A stretch of DNA of 13,232 bases. It comes from Rhodobacteraceae bacterium UBA6273 (GTDB lineage Bacteria > Pseudomonadota > Alphaproteobacteria > Rhodobacterales > Rhodobacteraceae). The stretch lies in the NCBI GenBank assembly GCA_002440625.1, contig DJUV01000168.1, positions 1 to 13,232 of the forward strand, read 5' to 3'. The position numbers and the translations under genes are program-made. Every line of letters begins with the position of its first letter. Within the stretch, counting starts at the first letter, position 1. The notes beneath the pieces are model-generated. The model saw only the letters and a list, made by a program, of their open reading frames with translations. It did not search any database and was not told the DNA's origin. Shown here piece after piece: positions 5,874 to 12,990 of the stretch.

Positions 5874-7532
5874 TCAGCTTTGGTCGCGCCAGCGGTTGAC
5901 GATCGGATAGCGCCGGTCGAGCCAGAAGGCCATCGTGGTCAGCCTCGTGCCGGGCGCGGCCTGGAAGCGCTTGTGCTCCGAGATGAAGACGAGGTGTTCC
6001 ACCTTCTTCACCGTTGCGCGGTCAAAGCCCGCCGCCACGATCTCGGCCACCGATTGTTCGCCCTCGATCAGCCGTTCAAGGATAGCGTCCAGCACCTCGT
6101 AGGGCGGCAGGCTGTCCTCGTCCTTCTGGTTGGCGCGCAGTTCCGCCGTCGGCGGCTTGTCGATGACGCGGGGCGGGATCACCTCGCCCGCCGGCCCCAT
6201 CATCCAGTTGCGGTGATTGCGGTTGCGCCAGCGGCAGGTCTCGAACACGCGGGTCTTGTAGAGGTCTTTCAGCGGGTTATACCCCCCCGCCATGTCGCCG
6301 TAGATCGTGCAGTAGCCGACCGCGACCTCGGACTTGTTGCCGGTGGTCAGGAGCATGCCGCCGAACTTGTTCGATATCGCCATCAGGATCAGTCCGCGCA
6401 TCCGCGACTGGATGTTCTCCTCGGCGATACCAGGCTTGGTGCCTGCAAAGAGCGGCGCCAAGGCGGCCTCGACCGCATCGCGCGGCCCTTCGATCGGCAC
6501 GGTGTCATAGGGGCAGCCGAGCGCCTTCGCCACCGCCTCGGCATCCTCAAGCGAATGGGCGGAGGTATATTCCGACGGCATCATCACGCAGCGGACATTG
6601 GCGGCGCCAATCGCATCCGCCGCGATGGCGGCCACCAGCGCGGAATCGATGCCGCCGGAGAGGCCGAGAAGAACCTTGGTGAAGCCGCTTTTCCGCAGGT
6701 AGTCGCGGAGCGAAAGCACCATGGCGTGATAATCCTGCTCCCAGTCGTCAGGCTGCGGCGCCATCTCGCCGGGCAGGAAGCGCCAGCCTTCCTCTCCGCG
6801 CTCCATGTCGAGATGGGTGATTGCCTCGACCATCGGCGGCAGCTGCATCATCAGCTTGCCACCGGGGTTCAGCGCGAAGCTCGCGCCGTCGAAGACCTGA
6901 TCGTCCTGCCCGCCCACGGTGTTGAGGTAGATGAGCGGCAACCCGGTCTCGACCACCCGCGCGACCATGTGCTGCATCCGAAGGTCAATCTTTCGCCGCC
7001 GGTAGGGCGAGCCGTTCGGCACGAAAAGGATCTCAGCCCCGGTCTCGCCCAACGTTTCGGCCACGTCCTCGTGCCAGGCATCCTCGCAGACCGGGGTGCC
7101 AAGGCGCAGGGGGCCGATCCGGTAGGGGCCGGAGATAGGACCCGCGTCGAAGATGCGCACCTCGTCGAAGACATCCTCGTTCGGCAGGTGATGCTTCAGC
7201 ATCGTCGCCTCGATCCGGCCATCCTTCAGGATGAAATAGGCGTTGAAGAGCTTGTCACCCCCCGCCCACGGCCCGCCGATGCCCAAGGCCGGGCCGTCCT
7301 TGATCTCCACCGCCAGCGCCTCGACCGCGCGCATGGCGTCGTGGTGGAAGGCCGGGCGGCGCACCAGGTCCTGGGTCTGGTAGCCGGTCACGAACATTTC
7401 AGGCAGCGCCACCATGTCGGCCCCGGCGGCGCGCCCCTCTTCCCAGGCGGCGCGGGCCTTGGCGATATTCTCGGCAATCGCGCCCACGGTGGGGTTAAGC
7501 TGCGCCAGTGTCAGGCGGAATTTGTCGGCCAT
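5874..7532 (-). CDS. nadE: Glutamine-dependent NAD+ synthase
   Basis: The 552-residue cytoplasmic enzyme converts nicotinate adenine dinucleotide to NAD+, using ATP and ammonia released from glutamine. The N-terminal half is a nitrilase-type amidase with the Glu-Lys-Cys triad visible: Glu45 in ALPEMFVTGY, Lys113 in MLKHHLPNED and Cys149 in GTPVCEDAWH. The C-terminal half is the synthetase: the ATP P-loop SGGIDS (292-297), then TTGNKSEVAVGYCTIYGDM and the KPPTAELR segment. The reading frame is open up to 7700, but GGGAG (7543-7539), 6 bases before the ATG at 7532, and the family's usual N-terminus (FRLTLAQLNPTVG) fix the start. The gene diverges from the MORN gene and stands 169 bases from wrbA. 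Confidence 0.96.
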   Translation of the reverse strand: MADKFRLTLAQLNPTVGAIAENIAKARAAWEEGRAAGADMVALPEMFVTGYQTQDLVRRPAFHHDAMRAVEALAVEIKDGPALGIGGPWAGGDKLFNAYFILKDGRIEATMLKHHLPNEDVFDEVRIFDAGPISGPYRIGPLRLGTPVCEDAWHEDVAETLGETGAEILFVPNGSPYRRRKIDLRMQHMVARVVETGLPLIYLNTVGGQDDQVFDGASFALNPGGKLMMQLPPMVEAITHLDMERGEEGWRFLPGEMAPQPDDWEQDYHAMVLSLRDYLRKSGFTKVLLGLSGGIDSALVAAIAADAIGAANVRCVMMPSEYTSAHSLEDAEAVAKALGCPYDTVPIEGPRDAVEAALAPLFAGTKPGIAEENIQSRMRGLILMAISNKFGGMLLTTGNKSEVAVGYCTIYGDMAGGYNPLKDLYKTRVFETCRWRNRNHRNWMMGPAGEVIPPRVIDKPPTAELRANQKDEDSLPPYEVLDAILERLIEGEQSVAEIVAAGFDRATVKKVEHLVFISEHKRFQAAPGTRLTTMAFWLDRRYPIVNRWRDQS

Positions 7533-7626
7533 CGGGGTCTCCCGGCATTGTCTTTGCGCCAGTCTTAGCAGAGATGAAGGGAGGCGAAAGCCCGCGCGGC
7601 CCCTTGCCGCCGCTACGGCGAGTGTC

Positions 7627-7689
7627 TTGTCAGCACAAGGCGCGACCTTTAGGTTTTCCATGGGTGTGCGGCGTCGGGCCTCCGGCCCG
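7627..7689 (+). promoter_or_regulatory. Candidate promoter and leader hairpin of the MORN gene
   Basis: TTGTCA (7627-7632, five of six) and TAGGTT (7650-7655, three of six) are 17 bases apart in the 188-base divergent spacer between nadE and the MORN gene. The transcript would start near 7662 and soon contain a short hairpin, CGGGCC (7675-7680) / GGCCCG (7684-7689) with loop TCC. No T-tract follows, so it looks like leader structure, not a terminator. Confidence 0.4.
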
Positions 7690-7720
7690 CAGCACGACAA
7701 CGAAGAAAAGGCGGGCGGGT

Positions 7721-9193
7721 ATGGTGCGGTATGGCGGCAAGTCCCTTAGGGCAATGATCGCGGCGGCGATGATCCTGCCGGCCTTTGGCACCTTTGCGCA
7801 GGATGTCGTCACCAAGGAGTATGACGACGGCGGCATCTACGAAGGCACCTTCAAGGACGGCAAGCAGCACGGACAGGGCAAGTACACGCTCCCCAACGGC
7901 TATGAATATTCCGGCGACTGGGTCGAGGGCGAGATTCTCGGCCAGGGCACGGCGCGCTACCCGAACGGCTCGGTCTATGTCGGCGCTTTCGTCAAGGGCA
8001 AGCCCGAGGGCAAGGGCAAGATCACATTCGCCGATGGCGGCACCTATGAAGGCGACTGGGTCAATGGCGAAATCGAAGGTCAGGGCGCCGCGAACTACGC
8101 GAACGGCGTGACCTATACCGGCGGCTTCACCAAGGCCCTGCACAACGGCAAGGGCAAGATGGTCAGCCCCGGCGGCTACACCTACGAAGGCGACTGGGTG
8201 ATGGGTGTCAAGGAGGGCAAGGGCAAGATCACCTACCCGGACGGCGCGGTCTATGATGGCGCCATGCTGCGCGGCCAGCGTGCCGGGATGGGCAAGCTGA
8301 CGCTTTCCGACGGGCTCGTCTATGACGGCGCCTGGGTCGATGGCCAGATGAACGGCAAGGGCAAGCTCACCCAGCCGAACAAGGACGTCTATGAGGGCGA
8401 CTTTGCCGGCGGCAAGCGTCAGGGTCAGGGCAAGGTCACCTATGCCAATGGCGACATCTACGAAGGCGCCTTCGCCGCCGACAAGCGGCAGGGCAAGGGC
8501 GCCTTCCGTGGCACCGATGGCTATGTCTACGAAGGCGACTGGAACGAGGGCCGGATCGAGGGCACCGGCAAGGTCACCTACCCCGACAAGTCGGTCTACG
8601 AAGGCCTCTTCGCCAAGGACCTCGCCAATGGCAAGGGTAAGATCACCTATGCCGATGGCGCCACCTACGAGGGCGACTGGAAGGACGGCGTGATCGAGGG
8701 TCAGGGCGTGGCGCGCTATGCCAATGGCCTTGTCTACGAAGGCAGCTTCAAGGCCGGCAAGAACGACGGCAAGGGCAAGATGACCTATCCCGACGGCTAT
8801 TCCTATGACGGCGACTGGAAGGCCGGCAGCCGCGAGGGCCAGGGCGTCGCCACCTATGCCGACGGCACGGTCTACATCGGTGGCTTCGTCGCCGGCCAGC
8901 GCGAAGGCCAGGGCGAGATCACCATGTCCGACGGGTTCAAGTACGCCGGCCAGTGGAAGGCTGGCGAGATCGACGGCAAGGGCACCGCGACCTACGCCAA
9001 TGGCGATGTCTACGAGGGCATGTTCGCCGCCGGCAAGCGTCAGGGCGAAGGCATCATGCGCTATGCCACGGGCGAAACCGCCGCCGGCGAATGGACCGAA
9101 GGCGCGCTGACCAAACCGGCGCCCGCCGCCGCTGCGCCCGCGCCCGATGCCGCCGCGCCCGTAGAACCCCCGCCCGCCGAGCCACAGCAGTAA
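7721..9193 (+). CDS. Exported MORN-repeat protein with 18 complete repeats
   Basis: The 490-residue protein begins with a Sec-type signal peptide: a basic start (Arg3, Lys7, Arg10), hydrophobic core MIAAAMILPAFG (12-23) and probable cleavage after Ala26 (TFA|QD). The ATG at 7721 keeps the basic n-region; the in-frame ATG at 7754 (Met12) would lose it. Residues 40-453 are 18 uninterrupted 23-residue MORN units of the form YxG(x)F/W(x)2G(x)3GxG, plus a partial nineteenth (454-463). The last 27 residues are Ala/Pro-rich with acidic residues, probably disordered or wall-spanning. MORN arrays form long beta-hairpin ribbons used for lipid or protein contact and as scaffolds; no catalytic domain is present. 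Location is inferred as periplasmic or outer-face. It converges with the SGNH gene, with 9 bases between stops. The exact role is unknown. Confidence 0.9.
   Translation: MVRYGGKSLRAMIAAAMILPAFGTFAQDVVTKEYDDGGIYEGTFKDGKQHGQGKYTLPNGYEYSGDWVEGEILGQGTARYPNGSVYVGAFVKGKPEGKGKITFADGGTYEGDWVNGEIEGQGAANYANGVTYTGGFTKALHNGKGKMVSPGGYTYEGDWVMGVKEGKGKITYPDGAVYDGAMLRGQRAGMGKLTLSDGLVYDGAWVDGQMNGKGKLTQPNKDVYEGDFAGGKRQGQGKVTYANGDIYEGAFAADKRQGKGAFRGTDGYVYEGDWNEGRIEGTGKVTYPDKSVYEGLFAKDLANGKGKITYADGATYEGDWKDGVIEGQGVARYANGLVYEGSFKAGKNDGKGKMTYPDGYSYDGDWKAGSREGQGVATYADGTVYIGGFVAGQREGQGEITMSDGFKYAGQWKAGEIDGKGTATYANGDVYEGMFAAGKRQGEGIMRYATGETAAGEWTEGALTKPAPAAAAPAPDAAAPVEPPPAEPQQ
7838..9079 (+). repeat. 69-bp tandem coding repeats (18 MORN units)
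   Basis: Each 69-base unit encodes one 23-residue MORN motif, with no insertion or deletion in the array. Units alternate between an F type (YEGxF) and a W type (YEGDW): F and W alternate in units 1-9 (unit 7 has Met at this position), unit 10 is again F, and alternation resumes to unit 18. The break falls at 8458/8459, exactly halfway. Confidence 0.9.
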
Positions 9194-9202
9194 CGCCCCG
9201 CC

Positions 9203-9898
9203 TCAGTCGGCGCGGCGCTTGATCAGGCCCTGTTCCAACATATGGCCGACGATCCTTTCGCCGTAGGCTTCGTTTCCATGCACGCCGTCGGCGCTGAGGA
9301 ACTCCGCGCCAAGCGGCGCACCATCGCCGCCCCAGGCCTCGCGCGGATCGCAAAAGCGCACTCCGGTCCCCCGGATCGCCTCGGCGAGAAAGCCGTAGAA
9401 GGCAGCATAGTTCTGCCCGGTGTAGAAATGCGGCGGTGCCACTACCGTCAGCGGCACCAGTCGCGAAAGGCGCCTCAGAAACCGCAGATGCGCGACCCGG
9501 AAATGCTGCGCATAATCCGCGACCATGGCGGAACTTGCGAAAAGCCGATCTTCTTCGGCATCAAACGCCTCCCTTTCGGTCACATGATTGCGAAAACCGA
9601 ACGGCGGCACCAGACGGCCAAGGTGAAAGCCGACCGAGGCGAGGACCGGCAGGTCGGGCCTGAGGACGCTACCCCCGCCAAGGCTGTCCTCGACCGTCTT
9701 GATCCGCGCCTGCATCGCCGCGCCGCGTACCCGAAGGTCCTGCGCGCGGTTCAGGGCGATATAGCCGGCGTGCCAGAGGTTGCCGGAAAAGCCGAGCACC
9801 TCGGCCTTCAGCCCATGCGCGTCGCAACCTGATTTCAGCGCCGCCGTGTGGCTGTCACCGAGGATGAGAAGATCGGGGAGGCCCTTCCGCTCAGCCAC
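9203..9898 (-). CDS. SGNH/GDSL-type hydrolase
   Basis: The 231-residue protein has the SGNH-hydrolase block I motif LILGDSHTAAL (11-21) with nucleophile Ser16, a following GFSGN (36-40), and the C-terminal catalytic pair in SADGVHGNEAYG (Asp204, His207). Such enzymes cleave or transfer esters, often acetyl groups on polysaccharides. No signal peptide is visible. Translation starts at GTG (9898) and overlaps the end of the upstream GSCFA gene by 8 bases; GGAGGGG (9912-9906) lies 7 bases before the GTG, inside that gene. This points to translational coupling and a shared pathway. An ORF start further upstream would cut deeper into the GSCFA gene. Substrate is unknown; surface glycan modification is an inference. 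Confidence 0.83.
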   Translation of the reverse strand: MAERKGLPDLLILGDSHTAALKSGCDAHGLKAEVLGFSGNLWHAGYIALNRAQDLRVRGAAMQARIKTVEDSLGGGSVLRPDLPVLASVGFHLGRLVPPFGFRNHVTEREAFDAEEDRLFASSAMVADYAQHFRVAHLRFLRRLSRLVPLTVVAPPHFYTGQNYAAFYGFLAEAIRGTGVRFCDPREAWGGDGAPLGAEFLSADGVHGNEAYGERIVGHMLEQGLIKRRAD

Positions 9899-10979
9899 GG
9901 TTGAACCCCTCCAGCAGGCTTTCCTCGCAGGCCAGGTCCTCTGCTGCCATACGTGCCTCGGTCGCCTCTTCGCGCTCTACCTCGGTCGCAGCCTCGCGGC
10001 CATGCGCTGCCGGGCCGGAGCGGTCGAGGCCGGCGAAGAAATGCTTCATCACCAGTTCGACCCCCGCAGCCTCGACCGAGCGCATGTTGGGCGCGAAGAA
10101 CCCTGCCCGCGCCGGAGCACCGGAGATGATCTCGTAGGACGGGAAATAGTCGACGCCGGGATCGGCAGCCGCCAGTTCCCCGGCGACGGCGCGCAGCGCG
10201 GATTTGGAATAGGTCGTGGCGACAAGCACATGCTGGCCCGACGCGGTTGCCGTCAGGGGCACCGGCGACACGGTGAGAAGCACCTTGAGGCCGGGGTTGA
10301 GCCGCCGCATCGCGTCAAGCGCCGCGCCCATGTCGGCGGAGACTTCGGCCACGCGGTAGTTGCGGAAGACATGGGCCGCCGCGTCGAACCTGCCCGCGAC
10401 GGTGCCGGGGCACATCGGATAGGGCTGGCCCGTGGCTGCATTCTCCCAGCCTTCCGTCAGGCCAAGGGTAAAGACGAAGACATCGGCCTCGGTGATCGAC
10501 CGGCGGAACGCCCGGATCATCGAGCGGCGGCTGAGCAGCGCCTCATCGCGGTTGGCGAAACCCTCGGGCTCAATCGCCGGGCGCAGGCTGTCGTAGACAC
10601 GGCCCTTTTCTTCCCAGAACTCAGCCGCATCGGCAGCGATCTCACCCGTGGCGAGCTGCACGAGGTAAAGAAGCTGCGCCGCCGTGTAGATATTGGCGGT
10701 ACGGGCGGAAAAGATGCCGTAATTGTACTTGCGGGCAATCTCCACCGGGCAGCGCCCCGGCGACGGCTCGGCATTGATCCAGCCGATCTGGCGGGCGACG
10801 AGCGCGCGGCTGATATGCTGGGCAAAGCAGGAGCCGAAGGTGGCAAACCGCGCATCCGACGGCAGCACCCAGCGCGAGGCCCAGAGGCCATTCATCCCGT
10901 AAAGACCCGCCTCGGCCACGGCGCTGCGCCAGTAGGCCTCGGGCGGCAGGTCGGAATAGGGGTTCGCTCTTTCCGCCAT
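9891..10979 (-). CDS. GSCFA domain protein (SGNH-related)
   Basis: The 362-residue protein starts at the ATG at 10979 (MAERANPYSDLP), with AGGAAA about 8 bases upstream. ATFGSCFAQHIS (46-57) is the motif that names the GSCFA family (PF08885), which is related to GDSL lipases and lacks an assigned reaction. Ser50 occupies the place of the GDSL nucleophile. Further blocks visible are VFTLGLTEGWENA, LLTVSPVPLTAT and a DYFPSYEI segment near the end of the domain. The last 35 or so residues are charged and Glu-rich, probably helical. The frame stays open far upstream, antisense to leuA, but that part is not this gene. Its TGA overlaps the GTG of the SGNH gene. Both products belong to one hydrolase superfamily and probably act on the same glycan or lipid. 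Confidence 0.88.
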   Translation of the reverse strand: MAERANPYSDLPPEAYWRSAVAEAGLYGMNGLWASRWVLPSDARFATFGSCFAQHISRALVARQIGWINAEPSPGRCPVEIARKYNYGIFSARTANIYTAAQLLYLVQLATGEIAADAAEFWEEKGRVYDSLRPAIEPEGFANRDEALLSRRSMIRAFRRSITEADVFVFTLGLTEGWENAATGQPYPMCPGTVAGRFDAAAHVFRNYRVAEVSADMGAALDAMRRLNPGLKVLLTVSPVPLTATASGQHVLVATTYSKSALRAVAGELAAADPGVDYFPSYEIISGAPARAGFFAPNMRSVEAAGVELVMKHFFAGLDRSGPAAHGREAATEVEREEATEARMAAEDLACEESLLEGFNRG

Positions 10980-11128
10980 CGGAACTTTCCTGCTTCCTGT
11001 CGCTGCGATCTTATGGGCCGCGCCCGGCCCCATCCAGCGCCCCCGGCAAATAATCCCGCGTCGTGGCGGCAATGGGGCAGACCCGCTTCCGTCGGGAAAA
11101 AAGCTCTTCCCCTTGCCGCGAATCTTCC
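10980..11128. other. Divergent spacer between the GSCFA gene and the leu leader
   Basis: This stretch must contain the GSCFA promoter (minus) and any upstream control of leuA (plus). I see the GSCFA ribosome site next to 10980 and a run of six A at 11097-11102, but no convincing -35/-10 pair for the minus strand. Confidence 0.5.
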
Positions 11129-11134
11129 TATAGT
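11107..11134 (+). promoter_or_regulatory. Candidate leuA-leader promoter placing the start at the leader ATG
   Basis: TATAGT (11129-11134) is a good -10 box. The best -35 at 16 bases is TTCCCC (11107-11112), a poor match. Initiation 7-9 bases after the box would fall at about 11141-11143, at or next to the ATG of the leader peptide. That would make the leader message leaderless, which agrees with the lack of any Shine-Dalgarno sequence there. Confidence 0.4.
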
Positions 11135-11142
11135 CCGGCGCC

Positions 11143-11229
11143 ATGACACGAAGCCTGCATATCCCTGCAACCCAAGGCGCTGCCCGCGCCCTGCCGCTTC
11201 GTGGCCTGCTTCTCCTTAGCCGCCTCTGA
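11143..11229 (+). CDS. leuL: leu leader peptide (attenuation), 28 residues
   Basis: A 29-codon frame (ATG 11143, TGA 11227-11229) precedes leuA by 74 bases. Eight of 28 residues are leucine, including four consecutive Leu codons CTG CTT CTC CTT (11206-11217) in RGLLLLSRL at the C-terminus. The E. coli leu leader peptide is also 28 residues with four consecutive leucines after a glycine, although otherwise unrelated. Position, composition and the strong stem-loop that starts inside the last codons support a leucine-sensing attenuator: a ribosome starved of Leu-tRNA would stall on the run and cover the left arm of the stem. No Shine-Dalgarno sequence precedes the ATG, and a TATAGT box ends 8 bases before it, so initiation may be leaderless. 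The gene call is inference from pattern; the codon run is directly visible. Confidence 0.8.
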   Translation: MTRSLHIPATQGAARALPLRGLLLLSRL

Positions 11230-11260
11230 GCGTGCCTTCCGGCGCGACCGCTCAGAGGTG
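11221..11260 (+). promoter_or_regulatory. Stem-loop of the leuA leader (attenuator element)
   Basis: CCTCTGAGCG (11223-11232) pairs perfectly with CGCTCAGAGG (11249-11258), and a G-U and a C-G pair extend it to 12 pairs. The left arm contains the leader-peptide stop codon. Within the loop GCC/GGC can add a small inner stem. An alternative pairing, GGCGCG (11241-11246) with CGCGCC (11265-11270), uses loop bases and would compete or form a pseudoknot. No U-tract follows either stem, so this is not a textbook intrinsic terminator; Rho or translational control is possible. A third short stem, GGCGC/GCGCC (11176-11190), lies within the peptide frame. Confidence 0.7.
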
Positions 11261-11303
11261 ACACCGCGCCAGACACGCTAGGGACAAAAGTGAGATCAGG
11301 ACG

Positions 11304-12863
11304 ATGAGCAAGAAAGCCAGTGAAGACCGCGTGGTGATTTTCGACACCACCTTGCGCGACGGCGAACAATCGCCCGGCGCGACGATGACCCATGACGAAA
11401 AGATGGAAATCGCCGAGATGCTCGACGAGATGGGCGTCGATATCATCGAGGCGGGGTTTCCCATCGCCTCGGAAGGTGACTTTGAGGCAGTGTCGGACAT
11501 CGCGCGGAATACGAAGAACGCGGTGATCTGCGGCCTCGCCCGCGCCCAGTTCAAGGATATCGACCGCTGCTGGGAAGCGGTGCGCCACGCAAAACGCCCG
11601 CGCATCCACACCTTCATCGGCACATCGCCGCTCCACCGCGCCATCCCCAACCTGGACAAGGACCAGATGGCCGAGCGCATCCACCAGACGGTGACCCATG
11701 CCCGCAACCTCTGCGACAACGTGCAATGGTCGCCGATGGACGCGACGCGGACGGAGCATGACTATCTCTGCCGCGTGGTCGAGATCGCCATCAGGGCCGG
11801 GGCCACGACGATCAACATCCCCGATACCGTGGGCTACACCGCGCCGCGCGAAAGCGCCGACCTGATCCGCATGCTGATCGAACGGGTGCCGGGCGCGGAC
11901 GAGATCATCTTTGCGACGCATTGCCACAACGACCTTGGCATGGCGACGGCCAATTCGCTCGCCGCCGTCGAGGCGGGGGCGCGGCAGATCGAATGCACGA
12001 TCAACGGGCTGGGTGAGCGCGCCGGCAACACCGCGCTGGAAGAGGTGGTGATGGCGCTGAAGGTGCGCCACGACATCATGCCCTACCGGACCGGCATCGA
12101 CACCCGCAAGATCATGAACATCTCGCGCCGGGTCGCCGCCGTTTCGGGCTTTCCGGTACAGTTCAACAAGGCCATCGTCGGCAAGAACGCCTTCGCCCAT
12201 GAAAGCGGCATCCATCAGGACGGCATGCTGAAGAACGCTGAGACTTTCGAGATCATGCGCCCCGAGGATGTGGGCCTCGCCGCGACGAACCTCGTCATGG
12301 GCAAGCATTCGGGGCGCGCGGCACTGCGCGCCAAGTTGAAGGAACTTGGGTTCGATCTCGCTGACAACCAGCTCAACGATGTCTTCGTGCGGTTCAAGGC
12401 GCTCGCCGACCGCAAGAAGGAGGTCTATGACGACGACCTCATCGCCCTGATGGCCGACAGCGCGTCCGAGGCCGGCACCCACCTTCAGGTGAAGTTCCTG
12501 CGCGTCATCTGCGGGACCGAGGCACCGCAGTCGGCCGACCTCATCCTGACCATCGGCGGCGTGGATCATCAGGTGACCGCCCAGGGCGACGGGCCGGTGG
12601 ATGCCACCTTCAACGCGATCAAGAAACTCTTCCCGCACCAGACGCGGCTCGCACTCTATCAGGTCCATGCCGTGACCGAAGGGACCGATGCGCAGGCCAC
12701 GGTTTCGGTGCGTCTGGAGGAGGACGGCAAGATCGTCACCGGCCAGGCCTCGGACACCGATACGGTCGTGGCAAGCGCCAAAGCCTATGTCGGCGCGCTC
12801 AACAATCTGATCGTGCGGCGGGCAAAGACGAAGCCTGCGGATGAGATGAAGTCGGTTTCGTGA
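11304..12863 (+). CDS. leuA: 2-isopropylmalate synthase
   Basis: The 519-residue cytoplasmic enzyme condenses acetyl-CoA with 2-oxoisovalerate, the committed step of leucine synthesis. The TIM-barrel catalytic domain has the metal-binding start FDTTLRDGEQSPGA (Asp14), THCHND with His206 and His208, and NGLGERAGN with Asn242. The FAHESGIHQDG block of the linker subdomain follows. The C-terminal quarter is the LeuA regulatory domain that binds leucine for feedback inhibition. Length fits the roughly 520-residue bacterial form. The ATG is preceded by AGGA only 2 bases away, an unusually close spacing, but no alternative start exists in frame. The leucine-rich leader and stem upstream indicate attenuation-type control added to feedback inhibition. 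No other leu gene follows. Confidence 0.97.
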   Translation: MSKKASEDRVVIFDTTLRDGEQSPGATMTHDEKMEIAEMLDEMGVDIIEAGFPIASEGDFEAVSDIARNTKNAVICGLARAQFKDIDRCWEAVRHAKRPRIHTFIGTSPLHRAIPNLDKDQMAERIHQTVTHARNLCDNVQWSPMDATRTEHDYLCRVVEIAIRAGATTINIPDTVGYTAPRESADLIRMLIERVPGADEIIFATHCHNDLGMATANSLAAVEAGARQIECTINGLGERAGNTALEEVVMALKVRHDIMPYRTGIDTRKIMNISRRVAAVSGFPVQFNKAIVGKNAFAHESGIHQDGMLKNAETFEIMRPEDVGLAATNLVMGKHSGRAALRAKLKELGFDLADNQLNDVFVRFKALADRKKEVYDDDLIALMADSASEAGTHLQVKFLRVICGTEAPQSADLILTIGGVDHQVTAQGDGPVDATFNAIKKLFPHQTRLALYQVHAVTEGTDAQATVSVRLEEDGKIVTGQASDTDTVVASAKAYVGALNNLIVRRAKTKPADEMKSVS

Positions 12864-12911
12864 AAGAAATCTGCAGAAAGCACCAGGGTATGTTTCCCAC
12901 AATGTTCGATA

Positions 12912-12984
12912 TTGACAAGCAGGCGAAAACCTGCGTGACGCATCGCGCTGCCCCCTTCCGCTGACTGGCCCCGAAGCCTATAAC
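12912..12984 (+). promoter_or_regulatory. Candidate mreB promoters
   Basis: Two candidates lie between leuA and mreB. A perfect -35 TTGACA (12912-12917) has no good -10 at 17-18 bases (GTGACG or TGACGC), and a short dyad GCAGG/CCTGC (12919-12934) fills its spacer. Further on, TATAAC (12979-12984, five of six) has a weak TTCCGC at 17 bases (12956-12961). The second would start transcription at about 12991, exactly at the foot of the following hairpin. Confidence 0.4.
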
Positions 12985-12990
12985 GAACCC

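Noticed and set aside
5880..7568. 562-codon open frame on plus
   Set aside because: It lies antisense to nadE, shows no family motif and is rich in His/Arg/Gly, as expected for a shadow frame in GC-rich DNA.
7533..7700. N-terminal extension of NadE by 56 residues
   Set aside because: The extension is Arg/Cys/Pro-rich and non-conserved in character; a good ribosome site and the family N-terminus support the ATG at 7532.
7508..7720. N-terminal extension of the MORN protein
   Set aside because: It would overlap the nadE start and bury the signal peptide inside the protein. The ATG at 7721 gives a proper signal peptide.
7838..9079. CRISPR-like or non-coding tandem array
   Set aside because: The 69-base period is in frame and encodes MORN motifs; units diverge at the DNA level and there are no unique spacers.
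9780..11219. 479-codon open frame on plus
   Set aside because: Antisense to the GSCFA gene and running across the leuA leader; no domain signature.
10980..12902. Long open minus-strand frame continuing upstream of the GSCFA gene
   Set aside because: It is antisense to leuA, which has intact motifs and normal length. The GSCFA family N-terminus and ribosome site place the real start at 10979.
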